DNA of 64,000 nt, taken from Phycicoccus duodecadis. Its GTDB lineage: Bacteria > Actinomycetota > Actinomycetes > Actinomycetales > Dermatophilaceae. Shown here piece by piece: positions 34,007 to 42,469 of the stretch (positions within the stretch are counted from its first letter, which is position 1; the number at the start of each line of letters is the position of its first letter). The stretch is from NCBI RefSeq assembly GCF_002846495.1, contig NZ_PJNE01000001.1:2480001-2544000 (forward strand), given 5' to 3'. The notes beneath the pieces are model-generated. The model saw nothing but the letters and a program-made list of their open reading frames with translations. It made no database searches and had not been told where the DNA came from. Position numbers and translations under genes: made by a program.

Positions 34007-35452
34007 TCAGCGGGAGCTCTTGTGCGCGTACATCCGCGCGTCGGCGGCGGCGACCAGCGCGGCGGGGTCGTTGCCGTCCGACACGGCGATGCCGATGGAG
34101 GACCGCACCTCGACCGGGGTGCCCTGCCAGTCCATCGAGAAGTTCGTGGCGTCAGCGACACGCTCGAGGATCGAGTCCTCCGTGCCGCGGGGTACCCGGA
34201 CGGCGACGAGGAACTCGTCGCCACCGAGCCGGCACACGAGGTCGTGCGGGCGGGCCGCGGCGCGCAGGCGGTGCCCCACCTGGACCAGCACGGCGTCCCC
34301 GGCCGCGTGACCCAGGGTGTCGTTGACGCCCTTGAACCCGTCGAGGTCGATGAACGCCACGGCGACCACCTCGTCGGGCGACAGGCTCGCGACCTGGGCT
34401 GCGAGCCACGGCTGCGCGACGCGACGGGACGAGCACCCCGTAAGGGCATCGCTGTCCGCCTCGGCCCGCGCCTGCTGCACCGCCGCCTCGCGCTCGACCT
34501 CGGCCGCGATGAGCCGCGCGAACAGGCGCATCGTCGGGAGGTGGGCCGCGACGTCGTCGGGGGCCACCGAGTCCGCCGCGCACAGGGTCCCCCAGACCCG
34601 TCCGTCCGACATCGACACCGGGACCGAGACGTAGGACTGGATGCCGAGGGCCTGCGCCGCCGCGTTGTCCCCCCAGACGCCCGGCACGTCGGTCGTCACC
34701 GGGCTGCCCTCGTCGAGCGCGCGCTTGCACAGGGTGTCCTCCCAGGGGACGACCAGCCCCTCCGGGATCTCGAAGTCCTCGCGGCCGTTCGCGGCGTAGC
34801 GGATCTCCTGGACGCCGGCCCGCAGGTCGATCGCGGTGAGGTACGCCGACGACAGCCCGGTGAGGCCGCGCAGGGCGTCGATGAGAGGGCGGCTGAGCCG
34901 CTCCAGGTCGTCGGCCCCGTCGACCGAGGCAGCGACGGCGGCCAGCCCGGGCGGCTGCTGGGACGGCGCGACCTGGCGGTCCAGCCCTCGGGCGAGCGGC
35001 GCGATGACGGCGGCCAGCCCGGTGAGCATGTCGCCGTCACGGGTGTTGAGCGACGTGTGCGGCTCGTGGCCCACGGCGCACAGCGCGCCGATGACCGTGC
35101 CGCCCTCACCCACCAGCGGAACGCCCGCGTAGGAGACGATCCAGGCTGCCGCGGTGAGAGGCGCGGCGTCCGCCAGCTCCTCGCGGGCGTCCTGGACGAG
35201 CAGCGGACCGTGCTCCGCCGCGCGGCCGCACCACGCGGCGGCGGCCACCTCCTCGGGGCCGAGCACGCCGGGGGTCCCGTCGCGCCGCGTCGGCAACCGG
35301 ACGGTGCTGTCCCCGTCGTCGCCCCGCACGGTGACGAAGGCGAGATCCATGGCGAGCTGCTCGCACACGAGCGTGAGCAGCCGGGTCACGGCGACGCGGG
35401 GCTCGCCCCCCACGAGGCGCGCGAGGTGCTGCAGCGAGGAGTCGGTCGTCAC
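34007..35452 (-). CDS. GAF-domain diguanylate cyclase
   Basis: A 481-residue soluble protein. Two GAF-like sensor domains (~1-160 and ~170-325; the second contains PEGLVVPWEDTLCKRALDEG and VPVSMSDGRVWGTLCAAD) precede a GGDEF domain (~335-481; VVAVAFIDLDGFKGVNDTLG, then RLGGDEFLVAV at ~408). The active-site motif is intact, so c-di-GMP synthesis from two GTP is expected. I see no RxxD inhibitory site in the stretch just before GGDEF. CATCCT lies seven bases before GTG 35452. Divergent from the metallophosphoesterase gene. Confidence 0.92.
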   Translation of the reverse strand: MTTDSSLQHLARLVGGEPRVAVTRLLTLVCEQLAMDLAFVTVRGDDGDSTVRLPTRRDGTPGVLGPEEVAAAAWCGRAAEHGPLLVQDAREELADAAPLTAAAWIVSYAGVPLVGEGGTVIGALCAVGHEPHTSLNTRDGDMLTGLAAVIAPLARGLDRQVAPSQQPPGLAAVAASVDGADDLERLSRPLIDALRGLTGLSSAYLTAIDLRAGVQEIRYAANGREDFEIPEGLVVPWEDTLCKRALDEGSPVTTDVPGVWGDNAAAQALGIQSYVSVPVSMSDGRVWGTLCAADSVAPDDVAAHLPTMRLFARLIAAEVEREAAVQQARAEADSDALTGCSSRRVAQPWLAAQVASLSPDEVVAVAFIDLDGFKGVNDTLGHAAGDAVLVQVGHRLRAAARPHDLVCRLGGDEFLVAVRVPRGTEDSILERVADATNFSMDWQGTPVEVRSSIGIAVSDGNDPAALVAAADARMYAHKSSR

Positions 35453-35643
35453 GCCTGACAGGATGCCTCAGCAGCAGGTCGATAACGTCGCTTTGCGCCC
35501 CACCCGCCCCGGGGGACTCACCGGAGATGCACAGGTCGACGCCGGGACATCCGCCGGATCGCCCTCCTCGAGCCACCCTCGTACGACCCGGCGGTGGGCG
35601 GACACGGGCCCGTCGCCCCGCCCCGCGACGTAGCCTCCCTTGC

Positions 35644-36621
35644 ATGTCCCGTCGTGCCTGGCCACCGCCTCAGGGGGTCCTGGCGACGGCGACCGCCCTG
35701 CTCGCGGGCGCGGCGCTGCTGACGGGCTGCGCGGGACCATCCGCCCCGACGCCGACGGGCGCGCCGTCCTCGTCGGCGGGCGCAGCCTCCTCGTCTCCCA
35801 CCCCGCCCACCCCGAGGGTCCCCACCCGGTCGGTGTCGGGCGTCGCCGTCGGCGACATCGTCTGCCAGGAGGGCGACGAGGTCTCGAGCGGCGCCTGCCG
35901 TCAGCAGGAGACCGCCGACCTCGCCTCGAGCCTGGACCCGCAGTTCGTGCTGGCCCTCGGCGACCTGCAGTACGAGTCGGGCGCGCTCGACCAGTTCGAG
36001 GCCGCCTGGAAGCCGACCTGGGGTCGTTTCGACGACATCCTGTCCCCCGCCCCGGGCAACCACGAGTACCGCACCACCGACGCCGCCGGCTACCTCTCCT
36101 ACTTCCACACCCAGCCCTGGTACGCCCGCACCATCGGGTCCTGGCGTGTCTACCTGCTCGACTCCGACTGCAACCACGTCGACTGCCGGAAGGAGGCGGC
36201 CTGGCTCACCCGGGAGCTGGCCGCCTCCCCCTCCGTCTGCACGGCGATCGCCATGCACCACCCCCGGGTCTCCTCCGGGCCGCACGGCGACAACACCATG
36301 GTCGGGCCGCTCTGGCGGGCCGCCGCCTTCGGCGGGGTCGACCTGGCCCTGACGGCCCACGACCACGACTACGAGCGGTTCGGCCATCTCGACGCCGAGG
36401 GCGCGCCGACCGACCCGGGGCAGGGCATCCGCGAGCTCGTGGTCGGCACCGGCGGGCGGTCCCTCTACCGGACCGGGCGGCCCCGGCCGGGTTCGGAGGC
36501 CGTCCACGACCGACGGTTCGGCGTCCTGCACCTGACCCTCGACGAGGGCGGCTACGCATGGCAGTTCGTCGCCGTCGGGGGCGAAGTACTCGACCGCGGC
36601 AGCGACACCTGCCAGGGCTGA
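35644..36621 (+). CDS. Lipoprotein metallophosphoesterase
   Basis: A 325-residue calcineurin-like phosphoesterase exported as a lipoprotein: signal helix ~12-28 and lipobox LLTGC with Cys29. After a Ser/Pro/Thr linker come the metal-binding motifs VGDIVCQE (atypical for the first Asp), LALGDLQY, PGNHEY, AMHHPR and AHDHDYERF, in the order of purple-acid-phosphatase-like enzymes. Three of its cysteine-bearing segments (VCQE, ACRQQ, CNHVDC) suggest disulfides. Substrate unknown. Start set by hydrophobic signal and TAGCCT seven bases upstream. Confidence 0.88.
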   Translation: MSRRAWPPPQGVLATATALLAGAALLTGCAGPSAPTPTGAPSSSAGAASSSPTPPTPRVPTRSVSGVAVGDIVCQEGDEVSSGACRQQETADLASSLDPQFVLALGDLQYESGALDQFEAAWKPTWGRFDDILSPAPGNHEYRTTDAAGYLSYFHTQPWYARTIGSWRVYLLDSDCNHVDCRKEAAWLTRELAASPSVCTAIAMHHPRVSSGPHGDNTMVGPLWRAAAFGGVDLALTAHDHDYERFGHLDAEGAPTDPGQGIRELVVGTGGRSLYRTGRPRPGSEAVHDRRFGVLHLTLDEGGYAWQFVAVGGEVLDRGSDTCQG

Positions 36622-36664
36622 GGACCACGGCCCGGCCCGGGGAGCGACCTCCGTCGTTACCCGG

Positions 36665-36710
36665 TTGTGACCAGCCACCGCGCCGCAAACTATTGCGCAA
36701 CGCGTTGCGC
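36665..36710 (+). promoter_or_regulatory. Promoter and LacI operator of the polyol ABC operon
   Basis: TTGTGA (36665-36670) and AACTAT (36688-36693) are spaced by 17 bases. Over the -10 box lies AAACTATTGCGCAACG (36687-36702), the same 16-base sequence, with one change, that precedes the lacI-type gene at 41103. GCGCAACGCGTTGCGC (36695-36710) is a perfect palindrome. Confidence 0.7.
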
Positions 36711-36802
36711 CGAGGTCCACTCGATGGCACGTCCCCCGCCGCTCGAGCCGTGCTGCTCGTCGACGGACGGGTCATGACCAGCACGACGAAGGAGTTGGAC
36801 AC

Positions 36803-38164
36803 ATGCGCGTGAGAACCAGCCGACTGATGCCGGGGGCGGGTGCCCTGGTGGCGGTCGTCGCCCTGGCGGCCTGCTCGTCGGGAGCCGTCTCGTCCGGCAG
36901 CGGCTCCGGCGGCAGCGGCACCCCCGTCACCCTCAACCTGGCGACCGTGAACAACGGCCAGATGAAGGACATGGAGAAGCTGAAGGGTGAGTACGAGAAG
37001 TCCCACCCCGGTGTCACCGTGAACTTCCAGGTGATGGAGGAGGGCGACCTGCGGGCCGCCGTCACCGCCGACGTCGCCAGCCACGCCGGGCAGTACGACA
37101 TCGTGACGATCGGCGCCTACGAGACCCCGCAGTGGGGCGCGAACGGCTGGCTCGTCGACCTGACCCCGGACCTGAAGGCCGACGCGTCCTACGACGTGAA
37201 CGACATCCTGCCGCCGGTGCGTGACGTCAACACCTACGACGGCAAGCTCTACGCGGTGCCGTTCTACGGCGAGTCCTCGTTCCTCATGTACCGCAAGGAC
37301 GTCCTGTCCAAGGCCGGCATCACCTTCTCGGGGACGCCGACCTGGCAGGAGGTCGCGGCCGCCGCCAAGAAGGTCGACAGCCCCGGCATGTCGGGCATCT
37401 GCATGCGCGGCAAGCCGGGCTGGGGCGACCTCTTCGGCCCGCTCACCACCGTGATCGAGACGTTCGGCGGCAGCTGGTACGACAAGGACTGGAACGCGAC
37501 GGTGAACACCCCGGAGTGGAAGCAGGCGGTGACGTTCTACAAGCAGCTGCTCGACGACTCCGGTGAGGCCGACCCCGTCTCGTACTCGTTCAACGAGTGC
37601 CTGACCGCGGTGAAGGAGGGCAAGGCCGCGATGTGGGCCGACGCGACGGTCGCCGCGTCCATGCTCGAGGCCGCCGACTCCCCCGTGAAGGGCAAGATGG
37701 GCTACGTCCCGATGCCGGTGGTCAAGACCAAGCAGTCCGGCTGGCTGTGGAGCTGGAACCTCGCGATCCCGTCCTCGACGAAGAAGAAGGCCGCCGCGAT
37801 CGACTTCGTGAAGTGGGCGACCAGCAAGGACTACATCAAGCTCGTCGGGCAGAAGATCGGCTGGAGCAACGTCCCGCCGGGCTCGCGGACCTCGACCTAC
37901 GAGATCCCGGAGTACAAGCAGGCCGCGGCCGCCTACGCCCCGCTGACGCTCGACGTCATGAGCTCGGTCAACCCGAAGCAGCCGGGCCTGAACCCGCAGC
38001 CGTGGGTCGGCATCCAGTACGTCTCCATCCCGGAGTTCCAGGACGTCGGCAACCAGTGCGCCCAGCTGATCGCCGACTACATCGCCGGGCGGAGCTCGGT
38101 GGACGACGCGCTCTCGAAGTGCCAGGCCATCGCCCAGAAGGCCGGCGACGCCCACAAGAAGTAG
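36803..38164 (+). CDS. Polyol/sugar ABC transporter substrate-binding lipoprotein (SmoE-like)
   Basis: A 453-residue solute-binding protein. Signal and lipobox LAAC (Cys24), a Ser/Gly linker, then LNLATVNNGQMKDMEKLKGE, AAVTADVASHAGQYDIVTIG and AYETPQWGANGWLVDLT, which closely follow the sorbitol/mannitol-binding protein SmoE. The remainder (VPFYGESSFLMYRKDVLSKA; GWLWSWNLAIPSS) is family-typical. It delivers substrate to the two permeases downstream. No ATPase gene is present, so a shared MsiK-type ATPase elsewhere is expected. GGAG lies ~9 bases before ATG 36803. Confidence 0.9.
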   Translation: MRVRTSRLMPGAGALVAVVALAACSSGAVSSGSGSGGSGTPVTLNLATVNNGQMKDMEKLKGEYEKSHPGVTVNFQVMEEGDLRAAVTADVASHAGQYDIVTIGAYETPQWGANGWLVDLTPDLKADASYDVNDILPPVRDVNTYDGKLYAVPFYGESSFLMYRKDVLSKAGITFSGTPTWQEVAAAAKKVDSPGMSGICMRGKPGWGDLFGPLTTVIETFGGSWYDKDWNATVNTPEWKQAVTFYKQLLDDSGEADPVSYSFNECLTAVKEGKAAMWADATVAASMLEAADSPVKGKMGYVPMPVVKTKQSGWLWSWNLAIPSSTKKKAAAIDFVKWATSKDYIKLVGQKIGWSNVPPGSRTSTYEIPEYKQAAAAYAPLTLDVMSSVNPKQPGLNPQPWVGIQYVSIPEFQDVGNQCAQLIADYIAGRSSVDDALSKCQAIAQKAGDAHKK

Positions 38165-38208
38165 CGGCACCGCCGGGGGTGGGCGCCCAGCACCGGGTGC
38201 CGCCCCCC

Positions 38209-38249
38209 GCGGGGCCGGGGTCGGACCTCCGACCGACCCCGGCCCCCGC
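38209..38249 (+). promoter_or_regulatory. Intra-operon hairpin between binding protein and permease genes
   Basis: Arms GCGGGGCCGGGGTCGG and CCGACCCCGGCCCCCGC pair over ~16 bp with one bulge and an 8-nt loop. Such structures often stabilise the upstream mRNA or partially terminate, raising binding protein over permease. Confidence 0.6.
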
Positions 38250-38290
38250 GACCGCGCCGTCGACCGTCCGCTCGCCCAGGGAGTCCCACC

Positions 38291-39223
38291 ATGTCCGTCG
38301 AGGAGACCCGCACCGTCCAGGCCCGCCCGGCCACCCCGGCACGACGGGTGAACACCAAGGAGCTGTGGTCGGCCCGCGGCCTGCTGCTCCCCGCCGTCGT
38401 CGTCCTGGTCCTGCTGACGCAGGTCCCGTTCGTCGTGACGATCGTGTTCTCGCTGCTGCGGTGGAACCTGCTCTACCCCGACGACCGCGGGTTCACGGGT
38501 CTGGGCAACTACGCCTCGGCGCTCACCTCCGGTGACCTGGGGCCCTCGATCGTGGCGACCGTGCTCATCACCGCCTTCTCCGTCGCGCTCTCGGTGGTCC
38601 TCGGCCTGGCGTTCGCGGTCCTCCTCGACCGCGACTTCCGCGGCCGGGCCCTCGCCCGCACGCTGATGATCACGCCCTTCCTGGTGATGCCGGCCGCGGC
38701 CTCCCTCATCTGGAAGTACTCGATGTTCGACACCACCATCGGGATGCTGGACTGGCTGAGCCGGACCCTGCACCTGCCGGTCGTCGCGTGGTCGACCGAC
38801 CACCCCCTGGCCAGCGTCGTCATCGTGCTGACCTGGCAGTTCACCCCGTTCATGATGCTGATCCTGCTGGCCGGCCTCCAGGGCCAGGACCGGGGCATCC
38901 TCGAGGCCGCGCAGGTCGACGGGGCGGGGGCGTGGCGCACCTTCACCTGGATCACGCTGCCGCACCTGCGGATGTACGTCGAGATCGGGGTGCTGCTGGG
39001 GTCGGTCATCATCCTGCAGGTCTTCGACCCCATCGCGATCCTCACCAAGGGGACCGGCGGCACCAAGACGCTGGCCTACCTCCTCTACGAGCGCGCCTTC
39101 ATCGGGCTCGACGTCGGGCAGGCGGCGGCCTACGGCGTGGTCACCGTGATCCTCACGATCATCGTGGCGACGGTGGCGCTGCGCACCCTCTTCAAGGTCT
39201 TCATGGCAGGAGGTTCGCGATGA
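38291..39223 (+). CDS. Polyol/sugar ABC transporter permease 1 (SmoF-like)
   Basis: A 310-residue inner-membrane permease of the carbohydrate uptake class. Six helices; the ATPase-contact EAA loop is EAAQVDGAGAWRTFTWITLP (~205-225). Other marks are TGLGNYASALTSGDLGPSI and LTKGTGGTKTLAYLLYERAF near the C-terminus. ATG 38291 follows AGGGAG. It overlaps the second permease by ATGA. Confidence 0.92.
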   Translation: MSVEETRTVQARPATPARRVNTKELWSARGLLLPAVVVLVLLTQVPFVVTIVFSLLRWNLLYPDDRGFTGLGNYASALTSGDLGPSIVATVLITAFSVALSVVLGLAFAVLLDRDFRGRALARTLMITPFLVMPAAASLIWKYSMFDTTIGMLDWLSRTLHLPVVAWSTDHPLASVVIVLTWQFTPFMMLILLAGLQGQDRGILEAAQVDGAGAWRTFTWITLPHLRMYVEIGVLLGSVIILQVFDPIAILTKGTGGTKTLAYLLYERAFIGLDVGQAAAYGVVTVILTIIVATVALRTLFKVFMAGGSR

Positions 39224-40035
39224 CCAGGGCGACCAGGAACGGTCTCGTCACGGTGCTCACCTGGGTGCTCGTACTCGTCTTCTTCTTCCCGGTCTTCTGG
39301 ATGGTCCTCAACGGTTTCAAGCCGGAGGCGGTCGCGTCGTCGGCGCACCCGAAGCTCTTCTTCACCCCCTCGACCGAGGGCTACCGGCTCGCGATGGACC
39401 GCGGCATGCAGGGGTACCTCATCAACTCGGTGACCGCCTCGGTCACGGCGACCATCATCGTCGTCGTCCTGGCGATCCCCGCCGCCTACGCGCTCTCGAT
39501 CCGGCGGGTCAAGAACGTCGAGGGCGCCCTGACGTTCTTCATCTCCACGCGGTTCATGCCCCTGGCCGCGGTCGTGCTGCCGCTGTTCATGATCCTCAAG
39601 ACCCTCGGGCTGCTCGACAACGTCTACGTGCTGGCGGTCATCTACGCCGGGGTCAACCTGCCGGTGGCCGTGTGGATGATGCGCTCGTTCTTCCTCGAGG
39701 TGCCCTTCGAGATCATCGAGGCCTGCCGGGTCGACGGTGCCGGGCTCGGCCGCGAGATCTTCCGGGTCGCGCTGCCGCTCGTGCTGCCCGGGGTCGCCTC
39801 GGCCGCCCTCATCACCTTCATCTTCAGCTGGAACGAGTACTTCCTCGCGACCCTGCTGACCTCCTCCGCCGCCCGCACGACGCCGCCGTTCCTCGGCTCG
39901 TTCGTCGACGGGCGCGGCCAGTTCCTCGCGGTCCTGTCGGCCGCGTCGACCATCGCCGCGCTGCCGGTGATCCTGGCCGGGTGGGTGGCGCAGAAGCAGC
40001 TCGTGCGCGGGCTGTCGATGGGCGCCATCAAGTGA
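39220..40035 (+). CDS. Polyol/sugar ABC transporter permease 2 (SmoG-like)
   Basis: A 271-residue permease with six helices. The start is FFPVFWMVLNGFKPEAVASS, the middle YLINSVTASVTATIIVVVLA, and the EAA loop EACRVDGAGLGREIFRVALP. FSWNEYFLATLL and SMGAIK at the end are typical of MalG/SmoG subunits. AGGAGG lies six bases before ATG 39220, within the preceding gene's last codons. Last gene of the operon. Confidence 0.92.
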   Translation: MTRATRNGLVTVLTWVLVLVFFFPVFWMVLNGFKPEAVASSAHPKLFFTPSTEGYRLAMDRGMQGYLINSVTASVTATIIVVVLAIPAAYALSIRRVKNVEGALTFFISTRFMPLAAVVLPLFMILKTLGLLDNVYVLAVIYAGVNLPVAVWMMRSFFLEVPFEIIEACRVDGAGLGREIFRVALPLVLPGVASAALITFIFSWNEYFLATLLTSSAARTTPPFLGSFVDGRGQFLAVLSAASTIAALPVILAGWVAQKQLVRGLSMGAIK

Positions 40036-40070
40036 CCGAGAGGGCGCCCCGGGCGCGGTGAAGGAGCGAC

Positions 40071-40096
40071 CGGCTGCGACGGCTCAGTCGCAGCCG
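40071..40096 (+). terminator. Hairpin at the convergent operon/lacI end
   Basis: 9-bp stem CGGCTGCGA / TCGCAGCCG, 36 bases past the permease stop; it includes the last codons and stop of the lacI-type gene. Confidence 0.5.
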
Positions 40097-41088
40097 CACG
40101 ACTCCCGGATGACGAGGGACGCCTCGATGCGGACGGTGCGCGCGGGGGTCCCGGGGTCGCTGAGTCGCCGGGTCAGCAGCTCGATCGACTGGGCCCCGAT
40201 CGCCGAGGTCCCCTGGGCCATGGCGGTCAGCCGGGGGTGGAAGATGTCGGCCCACTCGAAGTCGTCGAACACCGCGACCGCCAGGTCGCCCGGGATGCTC
40301 AGCCCCAGCCGCCGGCACGCCTTCATCAGCTCGATGGTCGCCTGGTTGTTGCCGGAGACGACCGCGGTGGGCGCGTCGGGGCCGTCCAGGGCGGTGCGGA
40401 GCTGCACCGCGAGCCGCTCGCTGTCGAGGCCGTCGAGGACGGGCACCTCCGGCGCACAGCCGTGCCGCTGGAGACCGAGCCGGAAACCGTCCCAGCGCTC
40501 CTGGGTCGTCGTCAGCCCGGGCCGCGGGCTGACGAAGCAGAACCGGCGGTGCCCGTGCCCCGCGAGATGGGCGACCAGGGCGGCCGTGGCCTCGACGTTC
40601 TCGGAGCCGACCTGGTCCAGGCCGAGCGGCAGCAACCGGTCGATCAGCACCACGGGGACGGCGTTGTGACGGGCGTAGGCGAGCGCCGCCGAGGGGTCGG
40701 CGGACGGCGCCAGGATGACGCCGCTGACGCCCCGGCGCAGCAGGTCCGTCATCGCCCGGACCTCGTTGGCGGGGTCGTCGTGGGGGTCGGCCAGCACGAG
40801 CGAGTAGCCGTCGAGGATGGCGCGACGGTCCATGGCCTGCACCACGGTGCCGAAGTAGGGGTTGGTCATGGCCGACATGGCGATGCCGATGGTCATGGCG
40901 TCCGGGTCGGAGCCGGTGTGGCCGGGGCCGACGTACCCCAGCCGCGCCATCGCCGTGAGGACCGCCTGTTCCGTCTCGGGCGCCACGGGCCGGGTCTTGT
41001 TGACCACGTGCGAGACCGTCGACTTCGAGACGCCGGCCGCGACCGCGACCGCGCCCATGGACGGGGAGGAGCTCTGCCGGCGTGCCAC
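40084..41088 (-). CDS. LacI-family repressor of the polyol ABC operon
   Basis: A 334-residue LacI/GalR regulator. The N-terminal HTH reads SMGAVAVAAGVSKSTVSHVV with the hinge TAMARLGYVGPG. The periplasmic-binding-protein-like effector domain includes GIAMSAMTNPYFGTVVQAMD, VVLIDRLLPLGLDQVGSENV and VAVFDDFEWADIFHPRLTAM. It ends ASLVIRESCGC. GTG 41088 is preferred: CATCAT lies six bases upstream, as in other leaderless starts here; GTG 41094 is an alternative. Its operator also lies in front of the ABC operon, so it should repress both and be released by the transported sugar or a derivative. Confidence 0.92.
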   Translation of the reverse strand: MARRQSSSPSMGAVAVAAGVSKSTVSHVVNKTRPVAPETEQAVLTAMARLGYVGPGHTGSDPDAMTIGIAMSAMTNPYFGTVVQAMDRRAILDGYSLVLADPHDDPANEVRAMTDLLRRGVSGVILAPSADPSAALAYARHNAVPVVLIDRLLPLGLDQVGSENVEATAALVAHLAGHGHRRFCFVSPRPGLTTTQERWDGFRLGLQRHGCAPEVPVLDGLDSERLAVQLRTALDGPDAPTAVVSGNNQATIELMKACRRLGLSIPGDLAVAVFDDFEWADIFHPRLTAMAQGTSAIGAQSIELLTRRLSDPGTPARTVRIEASLVIRESCGCD

Positions 41089-41102
41089 CCCCACATGATG
41101 CC

Positions 41103-41118
41103 CGTTGCGCAACAGTTT
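41103..41118 (-). promoter_or_regulatory. LacI-type operator (autoregulatory)
   Basis: AAACTGTTGCGCAACG on the minus strand, matching 15 of 16 bases at 36687-36702. It sits directly upstream of the CATCAT -10 box, where a bound repressor would block transcription of its own gene. Confidence 0.7.
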
Positions 41119-41165
41119 CGCAGCAGGTCCGGGGGTGTCGCCGCGGCCGGCCGCCCACCCTCGGG

Positions 41166-42401
41166 TCAGGAGGCCGCCGCCACCCACGCGGCCGGGTGGG
41201 CCAGGACCGCCGCCAGCTCGCGCAGCGCGGCCCCGGACGCCCCGGCCGCCGGGATCTCTCCCCCGGAGGAGACCACGGGGGCGACCCAGCGGGCCGAGAG
41301 CGCACGGGTGCGCAGGTGGCCTTCGAGCTCGGGGCGCAGCAGGTCGCCGACCTCGGCCAGGAGGCCGCCCACCACGACGGCCGGGATGTCGAGGACGTTG
41401 ACCACCCCGGCCAGCACGACACCCAGGGCCCAGGCCGCCCGGCGCAGCGCCGCGAGCGTCGTGGGGTCCCCCGCGCGCGCGGCGTCGGCGAGGTCGCGGC
41501 CCGTGGCCGTGGGCGGCAGCCCGGCCGCCGACAGCAGGGCCTCACGCCCCACGTACCGCTCCAGACAGCCGGTGGACCCGCAGGGACACGGCGGCCCGGC
41601 CGGGTCGACGGTGACGTGACCGATCTCGCCGGCCCACCCGTGCCGGCCCGGCATGCCGGCGCCCCCGAGTACGACCGAGCCACCGATGCCCACCTCCCCG
41701 GAGAGGTAGACGAAGTCGGTCAGGTGCCCGGGCCGGCCCGGTGCGACCTGCGCGACGGTCCGGGCCGCGAGGTCGGCCTCGTTGCCGAGCCGCGGCACCA
41801 TCCCGGCCACGACGGGGAGGTCGGCGACGCCCAGGTCGCTCCACCCCAGGTTGGGCGCCAGCAGCAGCTCGGTCCCCGCCGGCGAGACCAGTCCCGGCAA
41901 CGCCAGCCCGGCGCCGGCCAGCCGTACCCCGGGCGGGACGTCGGCGACCACCTCCTCGGCCAGCCGGCGCAGACGGGCGAGCGTGCCCGCGGGCTCGGAC
42001 CCGACGAAGGAGCCCGGGGCCACCCGCTCGGCCACCGCGCGCCCGCGCAGGTCGAGGACCCGGGCCGCGAGGAACCCTGCGTCGACCTGGAGCCCCAGGG
42101 CCGCGACCCGCGCCCCCGGCGTGAGGGGCGTGGCCGGGCGTCCGCGCCCGGTGGTCGTCCCCGGCTCGAGCTCGTCCAGGACCCCGCCCCCGACCAGCTC
42201 GTCGACCAGACGGGAGACGGTGGACCGCGTCATCGCGGTGCGGCCGGCCACCTCGGCCCTCGACACCGGCTCCGCCGAGGCGCACACGGTGGCGGCCACC
42301 AGCGCGAGGTTCGCCTCGCGCACCGAGGACTGGGTGGCCCGCGACGCGCCCCCCGCCGGCCTCCCGGGCCAGCGGGCCGGGGGCGGGGGGGCCGACGACA
42401 C
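41166..42401 (-). CDS. ROK-family repressor (XylR-like)
   Basis: A 411-residue ROK regulator. An N-terminal winged HTH (SSVREANLALVAATV; SRAEVAGRTAMTRSTVSRLV) is fused to an actin-like sugar-kinase fold. The ROK zinc motif is intact (CPCGSTGCLE), as is GEVGIGGSVVLGGAGMPGRH followed by GWAGEIGH. Divergent from xylA and next to an operator resembling XylR sites, so it probably represses xylA until xylose binds. GTG 42401 is the only plausible start; it lies in the -35 region of the xylA promoter. Confidence 0.88.
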   Translation of the reverse strand: MSSAPPPPARWPGRPAGGASRATQSSVREANLALVAATVCASAEPVSRAEVAGRTAMTRSTVSRLVDELVGGGVLDELEPGTTTGRGRPATPLTPGARVAALGLQVDAGFLAARVLDLRGRAVAERVAPGSFVGSEPAGTLARLRRLAEEVVADVPPGVRLAGAGLALPGLVSPAGTELLLAPNLGWSDLGVADLPVVAGMVPRLGNEADLAARTVAQVAPGRPGHLTDFVYLSGEVGIGGSVVLGGAGMPGRHGWAGEIGHVTVDPAGPPCPCGSTGCLERYVGREALLSAAGLPPTATGRDLADAARAGDPTTLAALRRAAWALGVVLAGVVNVLDIPAVVVGGLLAEVGDLLRPELEGHLRTRALSARWVAPVVSSGGEIPAAGASGAALRELAAVLAHPAAWVAAAS

Positions 42402-42405
42402 GGGG

Positions 42406-42453
42406 TTGACGATAGCCGACTCCGGTGATTATGTTTTGTCACACAACAAATAC
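42406..42453 (+). promoter_or_regulatory. xylA promoter and XylR-like operator
   Basis: TTGACG (42406-42411), 17 bases, TTATGT (42429-42434). Downstream lies TTTTGTCACACAACAAAT (42434-42451), an AT-rich imperfect dyad (TTTTGT / ACAACAAA) of the ROK XylR type, which would cover the start of transcription. Its AT content stands out sharply. Confidence 0.65.
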
Positions 42454-42469
42454 GACGAAGGAGCACACC

